A stretch of 56,961 nt of DNA from Xanthomonas nasturtii (GCF_001660815.1 NZ_LYMI01000028.1:1-56961); one strand, 5' to 3'. Counted from the first letter of the stretch, positions 16,073 through 29,283 are shown. Notes: generated by a model not told the origin, from the letters alone. A program made the numbers and translations.

Positions 16073-16549
16073 ATGCCCGTCACCGCCCTTGCTGCGCCCT
16101 TGCCCGATGCCGTCACCACGGTGGATCAGGCGCGTCTGCTGCGGTTGCTGGGCTATCGCATCACCCGCACCGAGTTGTTGGTGCGGCGGATGTTCCAGGA
16201 CTGCGTGGCCGCCTTCGACCTCAAGCCGGTGGATTTCTCGCTGCTGATGCTGGTGGATGGCAACCCGGGCATCAACCAACGCCAGATCGGCGATGTGCTG
16301 CACGTGTCGCCGCCCAACCTGGCGATCGTGGTGGCGCGGCTGGTCAAGCGTCGCCTGCTGCGGCAGGTGCGCGGGCGGCAGGACCGGCGCATGCAGCATC
16401 TGTCGCTGACCGCGGCCGGGGTCGCGCTGTTGACCGCCGCCGAAGCCGAAGTGCTGCGCATGGAACAGCAACTCAGTGCAATGCTCGGTTCCAGCGAAGC
16501 GCCGCTGTTGCGCGCACTGGATCGTCTGGACCGGCTGGATACGCTGTAA
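16073..16549 (+). CDS. MarR-family transcriptional regulator
   Basis: A 158-aa regulator. The winged helix is NPGINQRQIGDVLHVSPPNL followed by AIVVARLVKRRLLRQVRGRQ and DRRMQHLSLTAAG, the classical MarR recognition helix and wing. The start ATG 16073 follows GCGAGAA. MarR proteins near aromatic catabolic genes usually repress hydroxycinnamate or vanillin pathways and respond to CoA thioesters or the aromatic itself. Here it precedes the SDR and aldehyde dehydrogenase genes and is the natural candidate to control them, possibly through the palindrome at 15776-15796. Confidence 0.85.
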   Translation: MPVTALAAPLPDAVTTVDQARLLRLLGYRITRTELLVRRMFQDCVAAFDLKPVDFSLLMLVDGNPGINQRQIGDVLHVSPPNLAIVVARLVKRRLLRQVRGRQDRRMQHLSLTAAGVALLTAAEAEVLRMEQQLSAMLGSSEAPLLRALDRLDRLDTL

Positions 16550-16686
16550 CGCGCTTCTGTCGGCCCGCCGCACGGCACCGGGTCTCAACCAACGTTTTCA
16601 TCGCACGCGCTGTGTGCAGCGCGGGGCCTGCGCCTGCCTGAGATTTGCTACGTAACACGTACCGCTGTTTCCTCCCAACGCTGGAG

Positions 16687-17058
16687 ATGTCTGCAGTGAT
16701 TCGATCATCGGTGATGCGTGGTGGCAGGATGCAAGCGGCGTGGCGGGCTCGCGTTTTGCTCGGCGTTTTGGGAGTGCTGGGAGTGCTGGCGGCAGGCGCG
16801 GCCTTCGCACAAGGCGTGCCGCAGAGCGCAGCGTTGACCAATGGCCTCAACACCGGCGGCACCGGCGCGTGGCGGACAGCCGTCAGCGCGTGTTCTATGC
16901 AGGCCCGGGCGGCGTATGGCGGTTCGATGCCAGCAACATCCTGTGCGCCAATGTGTATCTGCCGGCGGACGTCGGGAACCCGGCGTCCGGCAATAACGTC
17001 AACCTGCAGTACGTCCATGTGTTCCAGCGCCGGCACAGCCGGCTCCTTCGGAGGGTGA
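16687..17058 (+). pseudogene. Remnant of an exported protein gene, frameshifted
   Basis: The first part (from ATG 16687 or 16729) has a clear signal peptide (LLGVLGVLGVLAAGAAFAQG) followed by VPQSAALTNGLNTGGTGAW. After about 16872 this frame degenerates into Ser/Arg/Cys-rich shadow composition. A second frame, by contrast, reads protein-like: RVFYAGPGGVWRFDASNILC, then ANVYLPADVGNPASGNNVNL. I interpret this as a frameshifted and 3'-truncated gene cut off by the SDR gene. I do not recognise the original family. Confidence 0.45.
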
Positions 17059-17060
17059 CA

Positions 17061-17828
17061 ATGAATTTGCAGAACAAGACGATCGTGGTGACCGGTGTGG
17101 CCTCGGGCATCGGCGCGGAGGTCGCACGGCTGGCACGGTTTCATGGCGCCACCGTGATCGGTGTCGACCGCACGCCGGTGCAGATGACCCTGCACGGCTT
17201 CCATCAGGCGGATCTTGGCGACCCGGCATCCATCGATGCGTTGGTGAAGGCCTTGCCGGAGCGCATTGATGCTTTGGCCAATGTGGCCGGTGTGCCCGGC
17301 ACCGCGCCGCTGGATGTGGTGGCACGCGTCAACTATCTGGGCCTGCGCCACCTGAGCCAGGCGCTGCTGCCGCGCATCATGTCGGGCGGTTCCATCATCA
17401 ATGTGGCCTCGATCCTGGGCGCCGAATGGCCGCAGCGTCTGGACCTGCATAAACAACTCGCTGCGACCGACAGTTTCGAAAGCGGCAGCGCGTGGCTGGC
17501 GGCGCACCCGGTGGCGCACGACACCTGCTATCAATATTTCAAGGAAGCGCTGATCGTGTGGACCCTGCTGCAATCGCGGCCCTGGTTCGCCGATCACGGT
17601 GTACGCGTCAACAACGTCTCGCCGGGCCCGGTGTTTACGCCGATTCTGGGCGATTTCGCTGCCATGCTGGGCGAGGCGCGCGTCAAGGAAGATGCCAAGC
17701 GCATGACCCGCCCGGCGTATGCCGACGAAGTGGCCGAGGCGATTGTCTTTCTTGCATCCGATGCCGCGCGCTGGATCAACGGCATCACCCTGCCCGTTGA
17801 TGGCGGGCTGGCATCCACCACGCTGTAA
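17061..17828 (+). CDS. SDR oxidoreductase, coniferyl-alcohol dehydrogenase type
   Basis: A 255-aa classical SDR. The NAD-binding motif is VVTGVASGIGAEVA near the N-terminus, followed by NVAGVPG. The catalytic pair is Tyr157-x3-Lys161 in TCYQYFKEAL. The insert before the catalytic Tyr (DSFESGSAWLAAHPVAHDTC) is typical of the subgroup that includes coniferyl-alcohol dehydrogenase CalA and 3-alpha-hydroxysteroid dehydrogenases. The start ATG 17061 follows CGGAGGG. It is 33 bases upstream of an aldehyde dehydrogenase gene, so the pair could take coniferyl or related benzyl alcohols to the acid. The substrate is inferred from context. Confidence 0.8.
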   Translation: MNLQNKTIVVTGVASGIGAEVARLARFHGATVIGVDRTPVQMTLHGFHQADLGDPASIDALVKALPERIDALANVAGVPGTAPLDVVARVNYLGLRHLSQALLPRIMSGGSIINVASILGAEWPQRLDLHKQLAATDSFESGSAWLAAHPVAHDTCYQYFKEALIVWTLLQSRPWFADHGVRVNNVSPGPVFTPILGDFAAMLGEARVKEDAKRMTRPAYADEVAEAIVFLASDAARWINGITLPVDGGLASTTL

Positions 17829-17861
17829 TCCCCCACACCCGTTTTAGCAGGAGGCTAGACC

Positions 17862-19343
17862 ATGAATGCTCTTCCCAGCGCAGCGGTCGCTGCGACCGCT
17901 ACACCCGCGTGGCACGGCTGCATCTTCAATGGCGAGTGGGTGCCCGGTCACGGCGGTACCTTGCCGATCCATGAGCCGGCAACCGGCAGCCTGTTGCATG
18001 AGGTCAGCAAGGCCGACCTGGCCGACGTCGCTGCCGCCGTTGCACAAGCCAAACAGGCGCAGCGCGCCTGGGTGGCGACATCGCCGCGCGAACGTGCTGC
18101 CGTCTTCCATCGCGCTGCGCAGGTGATGCAGGCGCGCAGTGCCGAAGCCACCTTGCTGATTGCGCGCGAAACCGGCGGCATCCTGCCCAAGGCGCAGCGC
18201 GAGGTCGACGAATCGGTGGTGTTCTACCAGCAGGCCGCGGGCCTGCCGCTGCAGGCCATGGGCCAGATGTTGCCGACCGGCGCCGGCCAACTCAGCCTTG
18301 CCCGCCATCTGCCGTTAGGCGTGATCGCGGTGATTTCGCCTTTCAACTTTCCGCTGATTCTGTCGCTGCGCTCGGTGGCGCCGGCATTGGCGATGGGCAA
18401 TGCGGTGATCCTCAAGCCGGACCCGCGCACGCCGTACACCGGTGGCGTGATCATCGCCCAGGTGCTGGAAGAGGCGGGTTTGCCGAAGGGCCTGCTGCAC
18501 GTGCTGCACGGCGATGCGCAAATTGGCCAGGCGTTGGTCGAATCGCCGGATATCCCGATGATCGCCTTCACCGGCTCCACCACTGCGGGCCGCCGCATCG
18601 GCGAGATTGCAGGCCGGCACTTGAAGAAGGTCGCGCTGGAACTGGGCGGCAACAATGCGGTGATCGTGCTCGACGATGCGGATCTGGACAAGGCGGCCTC
18701 GGCCATCGCGTTCGGTGCCTACATGCATCAGGGCCAGATCTGCATGGCCACCGGGCGTGTGCTGGTTCAACGCAGCGTGGCAAAAGCGCTGACCCAGCGG
18801 CTGGCCGACAAGGCACGCCATTTGCCGGTTGGCGACCCGGTCAGCGGCACCGTGGCACTGGGCCCGATCATCGACCAACGCCAGCTGCAGCGCGTCATCG
18901 ACATCGTCACCGACAGCGTCGCGGCCGGTGCGGTGGTGGAAGCCGGCGCGACCAACGACGGCCTGTTCTATGCGGCAACGGTGTTGTCCAACGTGCGCCC
19001 CGGCATGCGCGTGTTCGACGAAGAAGTGTTCGGCCCGGTGATCAACATCGCGGTGTTCGATACCGACGAAGAGGCTGCCGAGATGGCCAACCACGGCGAG
19101 TACGGGCTGGCGGCCGGCATCCTGTCGGCGTCGGTGTCGCGCGCAATGGCGTTGGGCGATCTGTTGCACACCGGTATGCTGCATATCAATGACCAGACCG
19201 TGGCCGATGAGGTCATCAACCCGTTCGGCGGCACCGGTGCGTCAGGCAACGGCACCAGCGTGGGCGGCCCGGCCGATTGGGAGCAGTACACGCACTGGCA
19301 ATGGCTGACGATCAAGAACGAAGTGCCGCAGTATCCGTTCTGA
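17862..19343 (+). CDS. Aldehyde dehydrogenase (benzaldehyde/vanillin/coniferyl aldehyde type)
   Basis: A 493-aa NAD(P)-dependent aldehyde dehydrogenase with catalytic Glu260 (ALELGGNNAV) and nucleophile Cys294 (HQGQICMATGR). The cofactor segment is ISPFNFPLILSLRSVAPALA. The layout resembles benzaldehyde and vanillin dehydrogenases. The start ATG 17862 is behind a strong AGGAGG. It is co-oriented with the SDR gene, probably as an operon. Expected products are vanillate or 4-hydroxybenzoate, which VanAB and PobA in this window would process. The precise aldehyde is inference. Confidence 0.87.
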   Translation: MNALPSAAVAATATPAWHGCIFNGEWVPGHGGTLPIHEPATGSLLHEVSKADLADVAAAVAQAKQAQRAWVATSPRERAAVFHRAAQVMQARSAEATLLIARETGGILPKAQREVDESVVFYQQAAGLPLQAMGQMLPTGAGQLSLARHLPLGVIAVISPFNFPLILSLRSVAPALAMGNAVILKPDPRTPYTGGVIIAQVLEEAGLPKGLLHVLHGDAQIGQALVESPDIPMIAFTGSTTAGRRIGEIAGRHLKKVALELGGNNAVIVLDDADLDKAASAIAFGAYMHQGQICMATGRVLVQRSVAKALTQRLADKARHLPVGDPVSGTVALGPIIDQRQLQRVIDIVTDSVAAGAVVEAGATNDGLFYAATVLSNVRPGMRVFDEEVFGPVINIAVFDTDEEAAEMANHGEYGLAAGILSASVSRAMALGDLLHTGMLHINDQTVADEVINPFGGTGASGNGTSVGGPADWEQYTHWQWLTIKNEVPQYPF

Positions 19344-19759
19344 TCGGCCTGGTGCAGCCGAGCGGGGTGGCTGGCATCACCCTCTCGAACGCTGTCTCAC
19401 CGGCGGCCGCATGTTGTTCGCACTCGCCATCGTTGCTGGAGGTACCGTGGTGTCGTTTTTGTGAGTGCCGTTAGCTGCAGCCAAAAGCTCCGGGCAGTCG
19501 AGTGTGCGGCGCCCTCACCGCTCGCGGGGCACGCCGTAGACCCGTCCACGGGGGCTCGGTGGCGGCATCCATGCCGCCAACGGTCCCGCAATCGGTGAGG
19601 ACACCGCGCCAGACAGGTGGCTGGTGGTTTTGTTGAAGAGCGAAGACGGCGCGTCGCTGCTTGCCGGTTCACGGCGTGTCCTGCGAGGGTGGCTGGGCAA
19701 GGGCCCTGCAGCTACGTCGCAGATCAACCGCTCTAGGAACGACCAAGCGGGGGGCATCG
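19344..19759. other. Intergenic region between aldehyde dehydrogenase and pobR
   Basis: About 416 bases with no credible gene. It contains GGCGGCATCCATGCCGCC at 19561-19578, an 8-bp perfect inverted repeat with a 2-base centre, within a stretch that looks like a dispersed Xanthomonas intergenic repeat (recognised from memory, not verified). It separates two convergent genes. Confidence 0.4.
19561..19578. repeat. Short palindromic intergenic repeat
   Basis: GGCGGCAT-CC-ATGCCGCC can fold into an 8-bp hairpin. It lies between the convergent ends of the aldehyde dehydrogenase and pobR genes, where palindromic repeat units are common. Copy number elsewhere in the genome cannot be judged from here. 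Confidence 0.45.
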
Positions 19760-21946
<2,187 letters not shown>

Positions 21947-22405
21947 CGCTGGATCGATTGCATTGGCGATGGTTGGTGCGTGTAGCGGGAGGCATCCGCT
22001 GTGCGAGTGGCAGGGCCATCGGGTTTCCCTGTTGCCTGCACCTTGTGCACGCGATGGAAGTGCATTGCGGTGCATACACAAAACCACTGACGCCGCATGC
22101 ATCAATCATGCATCCGTCGCTTCACAGCGGTGGTCGGGTGATCAGCGCAGGTATCTTGTGCAACCTGCTGGCGCGGCAACGGGCCCTCGACCATCTGCAT
22201 TGTGGTGATGTTTTTCTCACCATTTATTCCACAAGTGCCCAGGTGCACTTTCAGGCGTCTAGCGGACAAGCAAACGCCGCCGTTAGGGTGGCGATGACGC
22301 GTAGACGTGGCTGTGTGCAGGGACGCGTCATTCCCCCGTTCAACGGAGCATCGTGCTGGCGTCCCCCCGACGAGCGCAGTGCCCGTCTCCACCCAGGAGT
22401 ACCCC
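21947..22405. other. Intergenic region downstream of pobA
   Basis: About 460 bases without a convincing gene. There are AT-rich patches around 22205-22230. No clear terminator hairpin follows pobA. Promoter elements for the SnoaL-like gene should lie near its 3' end. Confidence 0.35.
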
Positions 22406-22918
22406 ATGAAAAAGCTGTTCTCCCGTGCCTTGCTGTTGGTCATGCTGGTCACGCCGGTGGCTGTGTTCGCGCAGACCGCGGTCACCGAAAACACCAATCA
22501 CCAGAAGATGCTGATCGGCTCCAACTGGCTGGAAACTGCCAACAAGCGCCTGGTCTACGATTTCTGGCGCATCGTGTTCGAAGCCGGCCAAGTGGATTAC
22601 GCCCCGTTCTACATGGACAAGAACTACATCCAGCACAACCCGAATGTGGCCAACGGGCGCGATGCGTTCATCAGGTTTTTGACCGCGTTCGTTCCCAAAA
22701 GCCCGGTGCAGGAGCGGGTGCAGTTGCCGTTGGTCGCCATCACCGCCGATGGCGATCTGGTGACGCTGGTGTCGGTGCGCACGCTGCCGGATCCGCGCGA
22801 TCCGAGCAAGACCTACACCACCACCTGGTTCGACATGTTCCGCATCGAAAAGGGCCTGATCAAGGAACATTGGGATCCGGACACGATTGCCGGACGCGCC
22901 AAAACCGGCGGCCAGTAA
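22406..22918 (+). CDS. Exported SnoaL-like (NTF2-fold) protein
   Basis: A 170-aa precursor with a signal peptide (MKKLFSRALLLVMLVTPVAV, cleavage after FAQ). It is followed by an NTF2/SnoaL-type cone fold: RLVYDFWRIVFEAGQVDYAP, then YIQHNPNVANGRDAFIRFL. Periplasmic SnoaL-like proteins of this type are widespread and mostly of unknown role; some have cyclase or isomerase activity. The start ATG 22406 is preceded by AGGAG. It is separate from the aromatic genes, and no functional link is visible. Confidence 0.8.
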   Translation: MKKLFSRALLLVMLVTPVAVFAQTAVTENTNHQKMLIGSNWLETANKRLVYDFWRIVFEAGQVDYAPFYMDKNYIQHNPNVANGRDAFIRFLTAFVPKSPVQERVQLPLVAITADGDLVTLVSVRTLPDPRDPSKTYTTTWFDMFRIEKGLIKEHWDPDTIAGRAKTGGQ

Positions 22919-23032
22919 GCATTGCGGCACACAGGGCTGCATTGCGCAGCCCTGCACTTGCCTCGTGAATACAGATACCCGGCCAATCCCAGCGCCCGCC
23001 TGACGGTGGGCGCTGCTGCGTGATGGCACCGC

Positions 23033-24670
<1,638 letters not shown>

Positions 24671-25495
24671 TCACTGCTGCGGATCGACTGGCTTGGCGCC
24701 GCCCTGAAGATGGCGCACACGCGCCGGCAGGAAGGGCAGGATCAGCCACTGATACGCCAGCGCGCCGATCGGCCCACCAATCAATGGCCCAACGATCGGG
24801 ATCCACCAGTAGTTGTCCTTGGCCGGTAGTGCTGCCTCGCCCCAGCCGGCGAAGTAAGCGAACAGGCGCGGGCCGAAGTCGCGTGCAGGGTTCATCGCCC
24901 AGGCTTCCAGATAGCCCATCGACGCGCCCAGCGTGGCCACCAGCAAGCCGATCATCAGCGCACCGGAGTTGGCGGTGGGTGCAGCCTCGTTGAACTGCTC
25001 GGTGATGGCGAAGATGCCGAAGATCAGGAACGCGGTGATGATGATCTGGTCGACCAGCGCATGCATCGGCGTGACCGCCAGACCAGGTGCGGTGAAGAAC
25101 ACACCGGCCGCGCCGCCGGCTTCGCGGGTGAGCTGCTGCACCTGGTTGAAGTGGTCGATCACCGGCCCGTACAGCTGGTAGACGATGGCCGCACCCAGGA
25201 ACGCGCCGATGACTTGGGCAATCCAGTACGGCACGACTTTTTTCCAGGAGAAATCGCGGAACAGTGCCAGTGCCAGCGTCACTGCCGGGTTGGCATGCGT
25301 GCCGGAGACCGAGCCGGTGACATAGATCGCCAGCGTCACTGCCAGGCCCCACGCGATGCACACGCCCCAATAGGCGTTTTGATACGGGCTGGGGTCGTAG
25401 AGGATGTACATCGCCGCGACCGAATCGCCGAGCGCGATGATGATGAACATCGCCACCGCTTCGGAGATCAGTTCCCCTATCAGTTGCCGGCTCAT
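24671..25495 (-). CDS. glpF: Glycerol facilitator (aquaglyceroporin)
   Basis: A 274-aa MIP-family channel with both pore motifs, THANPAVT and AMNPARDFGPR. The second includes the Asp-Phe-Gly that marks glycerol-permeable members. There are six hydrophobic segments plus two half-helices. The start ATG 25495 gives MSRQLIGELISEAVAMFIII. It lies between glpD and glpK on the same strand, 175 bases from glpD. It is an inner-membrane protein. Confidence 0.95.
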   Translation of the reverse strand: MSRQLIGELISEAVAMFIIIALGDSVAAMYILYDPSPYQNAYWGVCIAWGLAVTLAIYVTGSVSGTHANPAVTLALALFRDFSWKKVVPYWIAQVIGAFLGAAIVYQLYGPVIDHFNQVQQLTREAGGAAGVFFTAPGLAVTPMHALVDQIIITAFLIFGIFAITEQFNEAAPTANSGALMIGLLVATLGASMGYLEAWAMNPARDFGPRLFAYFAGWGEAALPAKDNYWWIPIVGPLIGGPIGALAYQWLILPFLPARVRHLQGGAKPVDPQQ

Positions 25496-25670
25496 GCGCG
25501 CAGGCCTGCAAGGTCAGTGACGCAAACAAGATGGTGCAGCGCGCTGATTGGTGCGCAGCGGTGGTCGGTGATGCTCATTTGGTGTGCCCTCCACGTGACT
25601 CGGAATGATGCTGGCTGATGCGCCAGAATACGTTGCCGGACGACCCGTCCTCGCCGGCAACGCGGTGTGT

Positions 25671-27185
25671 TCAAGCAGAGACGATATCCGCTTGCTGGAC
25701 CGACTGCGCCTGCAGATAGTCTTCCAGGCGCTGCCGCCCGGCTGCATCGATTCGCAGGCCCAGCTTGCTGCGCCGCCACAGAATATCGTCGGCGGTCTGC
25801 GCCCATTCGTGCTGGCGCAGGTAATCCACCTCGGCCTGATACAGGTCCGCGCCGAAGTGCATGCCCAGCCCGGCCAGCGTGTGTGCGTCACCCAGCAATT
25901 GCTCCGCGCAGGTGCCGTAGTTGCGCACCAGCCGCTGCGCGGTGGCCGCCGGCAACCAGGGGCGCGCGCTGCTGACGCGCTCCAGCAGGCTGGCGATATC
26001 GCGCTGCTCGCCGCCGGGCAATGCCTCGCCGCGCGCGGTCCATGCGGGCTTGCGTGCGCCCAGCGCGTGGGTGAGCCGGTCCACGGCCTCTTCGGCGAGC
26101 TTGCGATAGGTGGTCAGCTTGCCGCCGAACACGTTGAGCAACGGCGCGCCGTCGGTGAGCACTTCCAGCTGGTAGTCGCGGGTGACTTCGGCGGCATTGT
26201 CTTCGGCGTCGTCCAGCAACGGCCGCACGCCGCTGTAGTTCCACACCACATCGGCGGGGCTGATCTGCTGCTGGAAATACAGGTTTACCGCATCGCACAG
26301 GTACTGCACCTCGGCCGCGTCGATCTTGGGCGCGGCAGGGTCGGCTTCGTAATCCACGTCGGTGGTGCCGATCAAGGTGAAGTCGTGCTCATACGGGATG
26401 GCGAACACGATGCGCCGGTCCGGTTGCTGGAAGATGTACGCATGGTCGTGATCGAACAGCTTGGGCACCACGATGTGGCTGCCCTTGACCAGCCGCAACG
26501 CGTGCTGGTGCGGCACTGCCGCCACCTTGTCCAGGAACGACACCGCCCACGGGCCGGCCGCATTGGCCAGTGCGCGCGCCCGCACGGTGCGGCGGCGCCC
26601 GTCGCGGCCTTCGAGCTCGGCATACCAGAAGCCGGCATCGCGCCAGGCACCGACACAGCGCGTGCGCGTATGGATACTGGCGCCGCGCTTGGCGGCGTCC
26701 ATCGCATTGAGCACCACCAGCCGCGCGTCCTGTACCCAGGCATCGGAATACACGAAGCCGGTGCGCAGCGACTCCTGCAGCGGCGCGCCGACCGGGTGGG
26801 TGCGCAAGGAGAGTCGGCGCGAGCGCGGCAGGCTGCGCTTGCTACCGCCCAGATGGTCGTACAGGAACAGCCCGGCGCGGATCATCCATGCCGGGCGCAG
26901 ATGCGGTTGGTGGGGTAGCAGGAAGCGCAGCGGCCAGATGATGTGCGGGGCCAGCCGAAGCAGCACTTCGCGCTCGGCCAGCGCTTTGCCGACCAGTGCG
27001 AACTCGTACTGCTCCAGATAGCGCAGGCCGCCGTGAATCAGCTTGGTGCTGGCGCTGCTGGTGTGCGCGGCCAGATCGTCCTGCTCGCACAGGCACACCG
27101 ACAACCCGCGCCCGGCCGCATCGCGGGCGATGCCGACCCCATTGATGCCGCCGCCTATCACCAGAAGATCGTACGTTTCGCCCAT
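25671..27185 (-). CDS. glpD: Glycerol-3-phosphate dehydrogenase (FAD)
   Basis: GlpD oxidises glycerol 3-phosphate to dihydroxyacetone phosphate at the inner membrane and passes electrons to the quinone pool. The 504-aa protein starts MGETYDLLVIGGGINGVGIA, a FAD-binding Rossmann motif, and contains the family segments SSASTKLIHGGLRYLEQYEF and DFTLIGTTDVDYEADPAAP. The start is ATG 27185. A perfect GlpR-type palindrome lies 42 bases upstream (27227-27256). Confidence 0.96.
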   Translation of the reverse strand: MGETYDLLVIGGGINGVGIARDAAGRGLSVCLCEQDDLAAHTSSASTKLIHGGLRYLEQYEFALVGKALAEREVLLRLAPHIIWPLRFLLPHQPHLRPAWMIRAGLFLYDHLGGSKRSLPRSRRLSLRTHPVGAPLQESLRTGFVYSDAWVQDARLVVLNAMDAAKRGASIHTRTRCVGAWRDAGFWYAELEGRDGRRRTVRARALANAAGPWAVSFLDKVAAVPHQHALRLVKGSHIVVPKLFDHDHAYIFQQPDRRIVFAIPYEHDFTLIGTTDVDYEADPAAPKIDAAEVQYLCDAVNLYFQQQISPADVVWNYSGVRPLLDDAEDNAAEVTRDYQLEVLTDGAPLLNVFGGKLTTYRKLAEEAVDRLTHALGARKPAWTARGEALPGGEQRDIASLLERVSSARPWLPAATAQRLVRNYGTCAEQLLGDAHTLAGLGMHFGADLYQAEVDYLRQHEWAQTADDILWRRSKLGLRIDAAGRQRLEDYLQAQSVQQADIVSA

Positions 27186-27226
27186 TGGTGTCTCCGTCCG
27201 GGCGCGCTACCTCAGCGAACCCAAGT

Positions 27227-27256
27227 TTTCATGTTCGAACATATTCGAACATGAAA
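27227..27256. promoter_or_regulatory. GlpR operator upstream of glpD
   Basis: A 13-bp perfect inverted repeat, TTTCATGTTCGAA and TTCGAACATGAAA, is separated by CATA. The half-site ATGTTCGA is that of the enterobacterial GlpR operator (ATGTTCG...CGAACAT). It lies directly upstream of the glpD ribosome-binding region, consistent with repression by the adjacent DeoR-type GlpR. A lone half-site, CGAACATGA, occurs at 27397-27405 close to the glpR end. Confidence 0.85.
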
Positions 27257-27426
27257 CCTTGCGGAAACGTGAAGAAGTGAAACCGCAGGGCAGGCTGTGG
27301 AGCTCAAAGAAACTGATGGTTGATCTGCCAAGACCGATCTTCGGAGGCTATTGGCCTAGATGCCGATTCTTATCCCTCATTGCATAAACGCACAGAAACG
27401 AACATGAGTCTCTCGCCCGTCTAGTC

Positions 27427-28254
27427 TCAGCCGGCGTCGTTGGCATCCGCCAGATGCACCCGGGTGCCGGCCTCGGCCAGTACCGCGGCCAGTTCCTGCG
27501 GCGGCGGCCGGTCGGTGAACCAATCGTGCACCTGGGCAATCGCGCCCAGCCGCACCATCGCATTGCGGCCGAACTTGCTGTGGTCGGCGGCCAGCAGCAC
27601 CTGCCGCGAGTGCTCGATGATGGCCTGGGCCACGCGCACTTCCTGGTAGTCGAAATCCAGCAAGGTGCCGTCCACGTCGATGCCGGAGATGCCGATCACC
27701 CCGAAGTCCACCTTGAACTGGCGGATCAGCTCCACCGTTGCCTCGCCGGTCACGCCCTGGTCGCGCCCACGCACCACGCCACCGGCCACGATCACCTCGA
27801 AGCTGGGGTTGGCGCTGAGCATCACCGCCACATTGAGGTTGTTGGTGATCACGCGCAGGCCGCGATGCTGCAGCAACGCACGCGCGACTTCCTCGTTGGT
27901 GGTGCCGAGGTTGATGAACAGCGAGGCATCGTCGGGAATGAAGCGTGCGACACGTGCCGCGATGTGCTGCTTTTCGCTGGCCTGCAGCGCCTTGCGCGCG
28001 GTATAGGCCAGATTTTCCACACTGGAGGGCATGCTGACGCCGCCGTGATAACGGCGCAGCACGCCGGCATCGCAGAGCAGGGTCAGATCGCGCCGGATGG
28101 TCTGCGGCGTCACCTCGAAACGCGTGGCCAGGCCTTCCACATCGGCAAAGCCCTGCTGCCGCACCAGTGCCACCAATTGCTCCTGGCGCGGGTTCAAGGC
28201 CGGCGCCGGGACAGTCCTGTAGTGAGTCGACTCCATGCGCAGATGATCGCGCAT
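27427..28254 (-). CDS. glpR: DeoR-family glycerol-3-phosphate repressor
   Basis: A 275-aa repressor. The N-terminal DeoR helix-turn-helix is RQEQLVALVRQQGFADVEGL, then RFEVTPQTIRRDLTLLCDAG with VLRRYHGGV. The C-terminal DeoRC sensor has FINLGTTNEEVARALLQH and LLAADHSKFGRNAMVRLG. ATG 28254 (MRDHLRMESTHYR) and ATG 28236 are both possible; neither has a strong ribosome-binding site. Its neighbours glpD, glpF and glpK and the palindrome upstream of glpD identify the regulon. Confidence 0.92.
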   Translation of the reverse strand: MRDHLRMESTHYRTVPAPALNPRQEQLVALVRQQGFADVEGLATRFEVTPQTIRRDLTLLCDAGVLRRYHGGVSMPSSVENLAYTARKALQASEKQHIAARVARFIPDDASLFINLGTTNEEVARALLQHRGLRVITNNLNVAVMLSANPSFEVIVAGGVVRGRDQGVTGEATVELIRQFKVDFGVIGISGIDVDGTLLDFDYQEVRVAQAIIEHSRQVLLAADHSKFGRNAMVRLGAIAQVHDWFTDRPPPQELAAVLAEAGTRVHLADANDAG

Positions 28255-28299
28255 ACGCGTGAGGATGCAAACGGTGGGCGCGGTCGCGGTCGGTGCTGC

Positions 28300-29283
28300 T
28301 TAGCCCAGCTCGCTGCGATAGCCGGTATCGATGCTGATGCTGCCGCCCACCGCGCGCGACACGCAGGCGCACAGCTTGCGATTCTCGCGGCGCTGTTCGT
28401 CGCTGAAGAACACGTCGCGGTGATCGATATCGGCGGCGCTGTCCAGCACTTCCACCGCGCACAGGCCGCATTCGCCACGCCGGCATTCGGCGATCAGCTC
28501 CACTCCGGCATTGGCCAACGCATCCAGCATCGATTCGTTTTCCGCCACCGGCACTTCCAGGCCCAACCCCGGCAACTTCACCACGAACGCCTGCGCCGGC
28601 ACGCGCCCGCTGTTGCCGAAGGTTTCGAAGTGCAGCCGCGCACGCGTCCGCCCGGCAGCGTGCCAGTGCTGGCGCACCGCTTCGAGCATGCCCAGCGGGC
28701 CGCACACATAGACCTCGGCATTGGGCGAGAGCCGCGCCAGCTCGGCAGCCAGGTCGAGCTGGCCGGCACTGTCGTCGCATTGCAGGTGCAGACGTTCGCC
28801 CAGCAGCGCTTCCAGGGTGTCGACATAGGCCATGGCGTTGCGCGAGCGGCCGGCGTACAGCAGGCGAAACGCGGGGTGACGACGCGCCAGCCGCTGCGCC
28901 ATGCCGATGATCGGCGTAATGCCGATGCCGCCGGCAATCAGCAGGATTTCCTCACCGCTTTCATCCAGCGGGAAGTTGTTGCTGGGCGGCGACATTTCCA
29001 CCACATCGCCCGGCGCCAGCGTCCACATGTGCAGCGAGCCGCCGCGGCTGTCGGGCATCTGCCGTACCGCAATCTGGTAGTACCCATCGGCGCGCGGCTC
29101 GCCCACCAGCGAGTACGAGCGCACATCCTCGCGCCCATGCAGCTGCACGCGAAAATCCACATGGCTGCCGACCTCGAAGCTGCGCGCGGCGGTGCCGGGA
29201 TCGAGCACGATTTCGCGCACGCCCGGGCAGGCGTCGGCGATGCTGACGACGTGGGCGCGATGCCACTGGGTGTCTTTACGCAT
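28300..29283 (-). CDS. vanB: Vanillate O-demethylase reductase subunit
   Basis: VanB passes electrons from NAD(P)H to the oxygenase VanA. The 327-aa protein has an FMN/NAD reductase module (EDVRSYSLVGEPRADGYYQI and IAGGIGITPIIGMAQRLARR) and a C-terminal plant-type [2Fe-2S] domain with Cys in AECRRGECGLCAVEVL and KLCACVSR. The start ATG 29283 gives MRKDTQWHRAHVVSIADACP. It lies downstream of vanA on the minus strand with a 100-base gap. Confidence 0.94.
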   Translation of the reverse strand: MRKDTQWHRAHVVSIADACPGVREIVLDPGTAARSFEVGSHVDFRVQLHGREDVRSYSLVGEPRADGYYQIAVRQMPDSRGGSLHMWTLAPGDVVEMSPPSNNFPLDESGEEILLIAGGIGITPIIGMAQRLARRHPAFRLLYAGRSRNAMAYVDTLEALLGERLHLQCDDSAGQLDLAAELARLSPNAEVYVCGPLGMLEAVRQHWHAAGRTRARLHFETFGNSGRVPAQAFVVKLPGLGLEVPVAENESMLDALANAGVELIAECRRGECGLCAVEVLDSAADIDHRDVFFSDEQRRENRKLCACVSRAVGGSISIDTGYRSELG

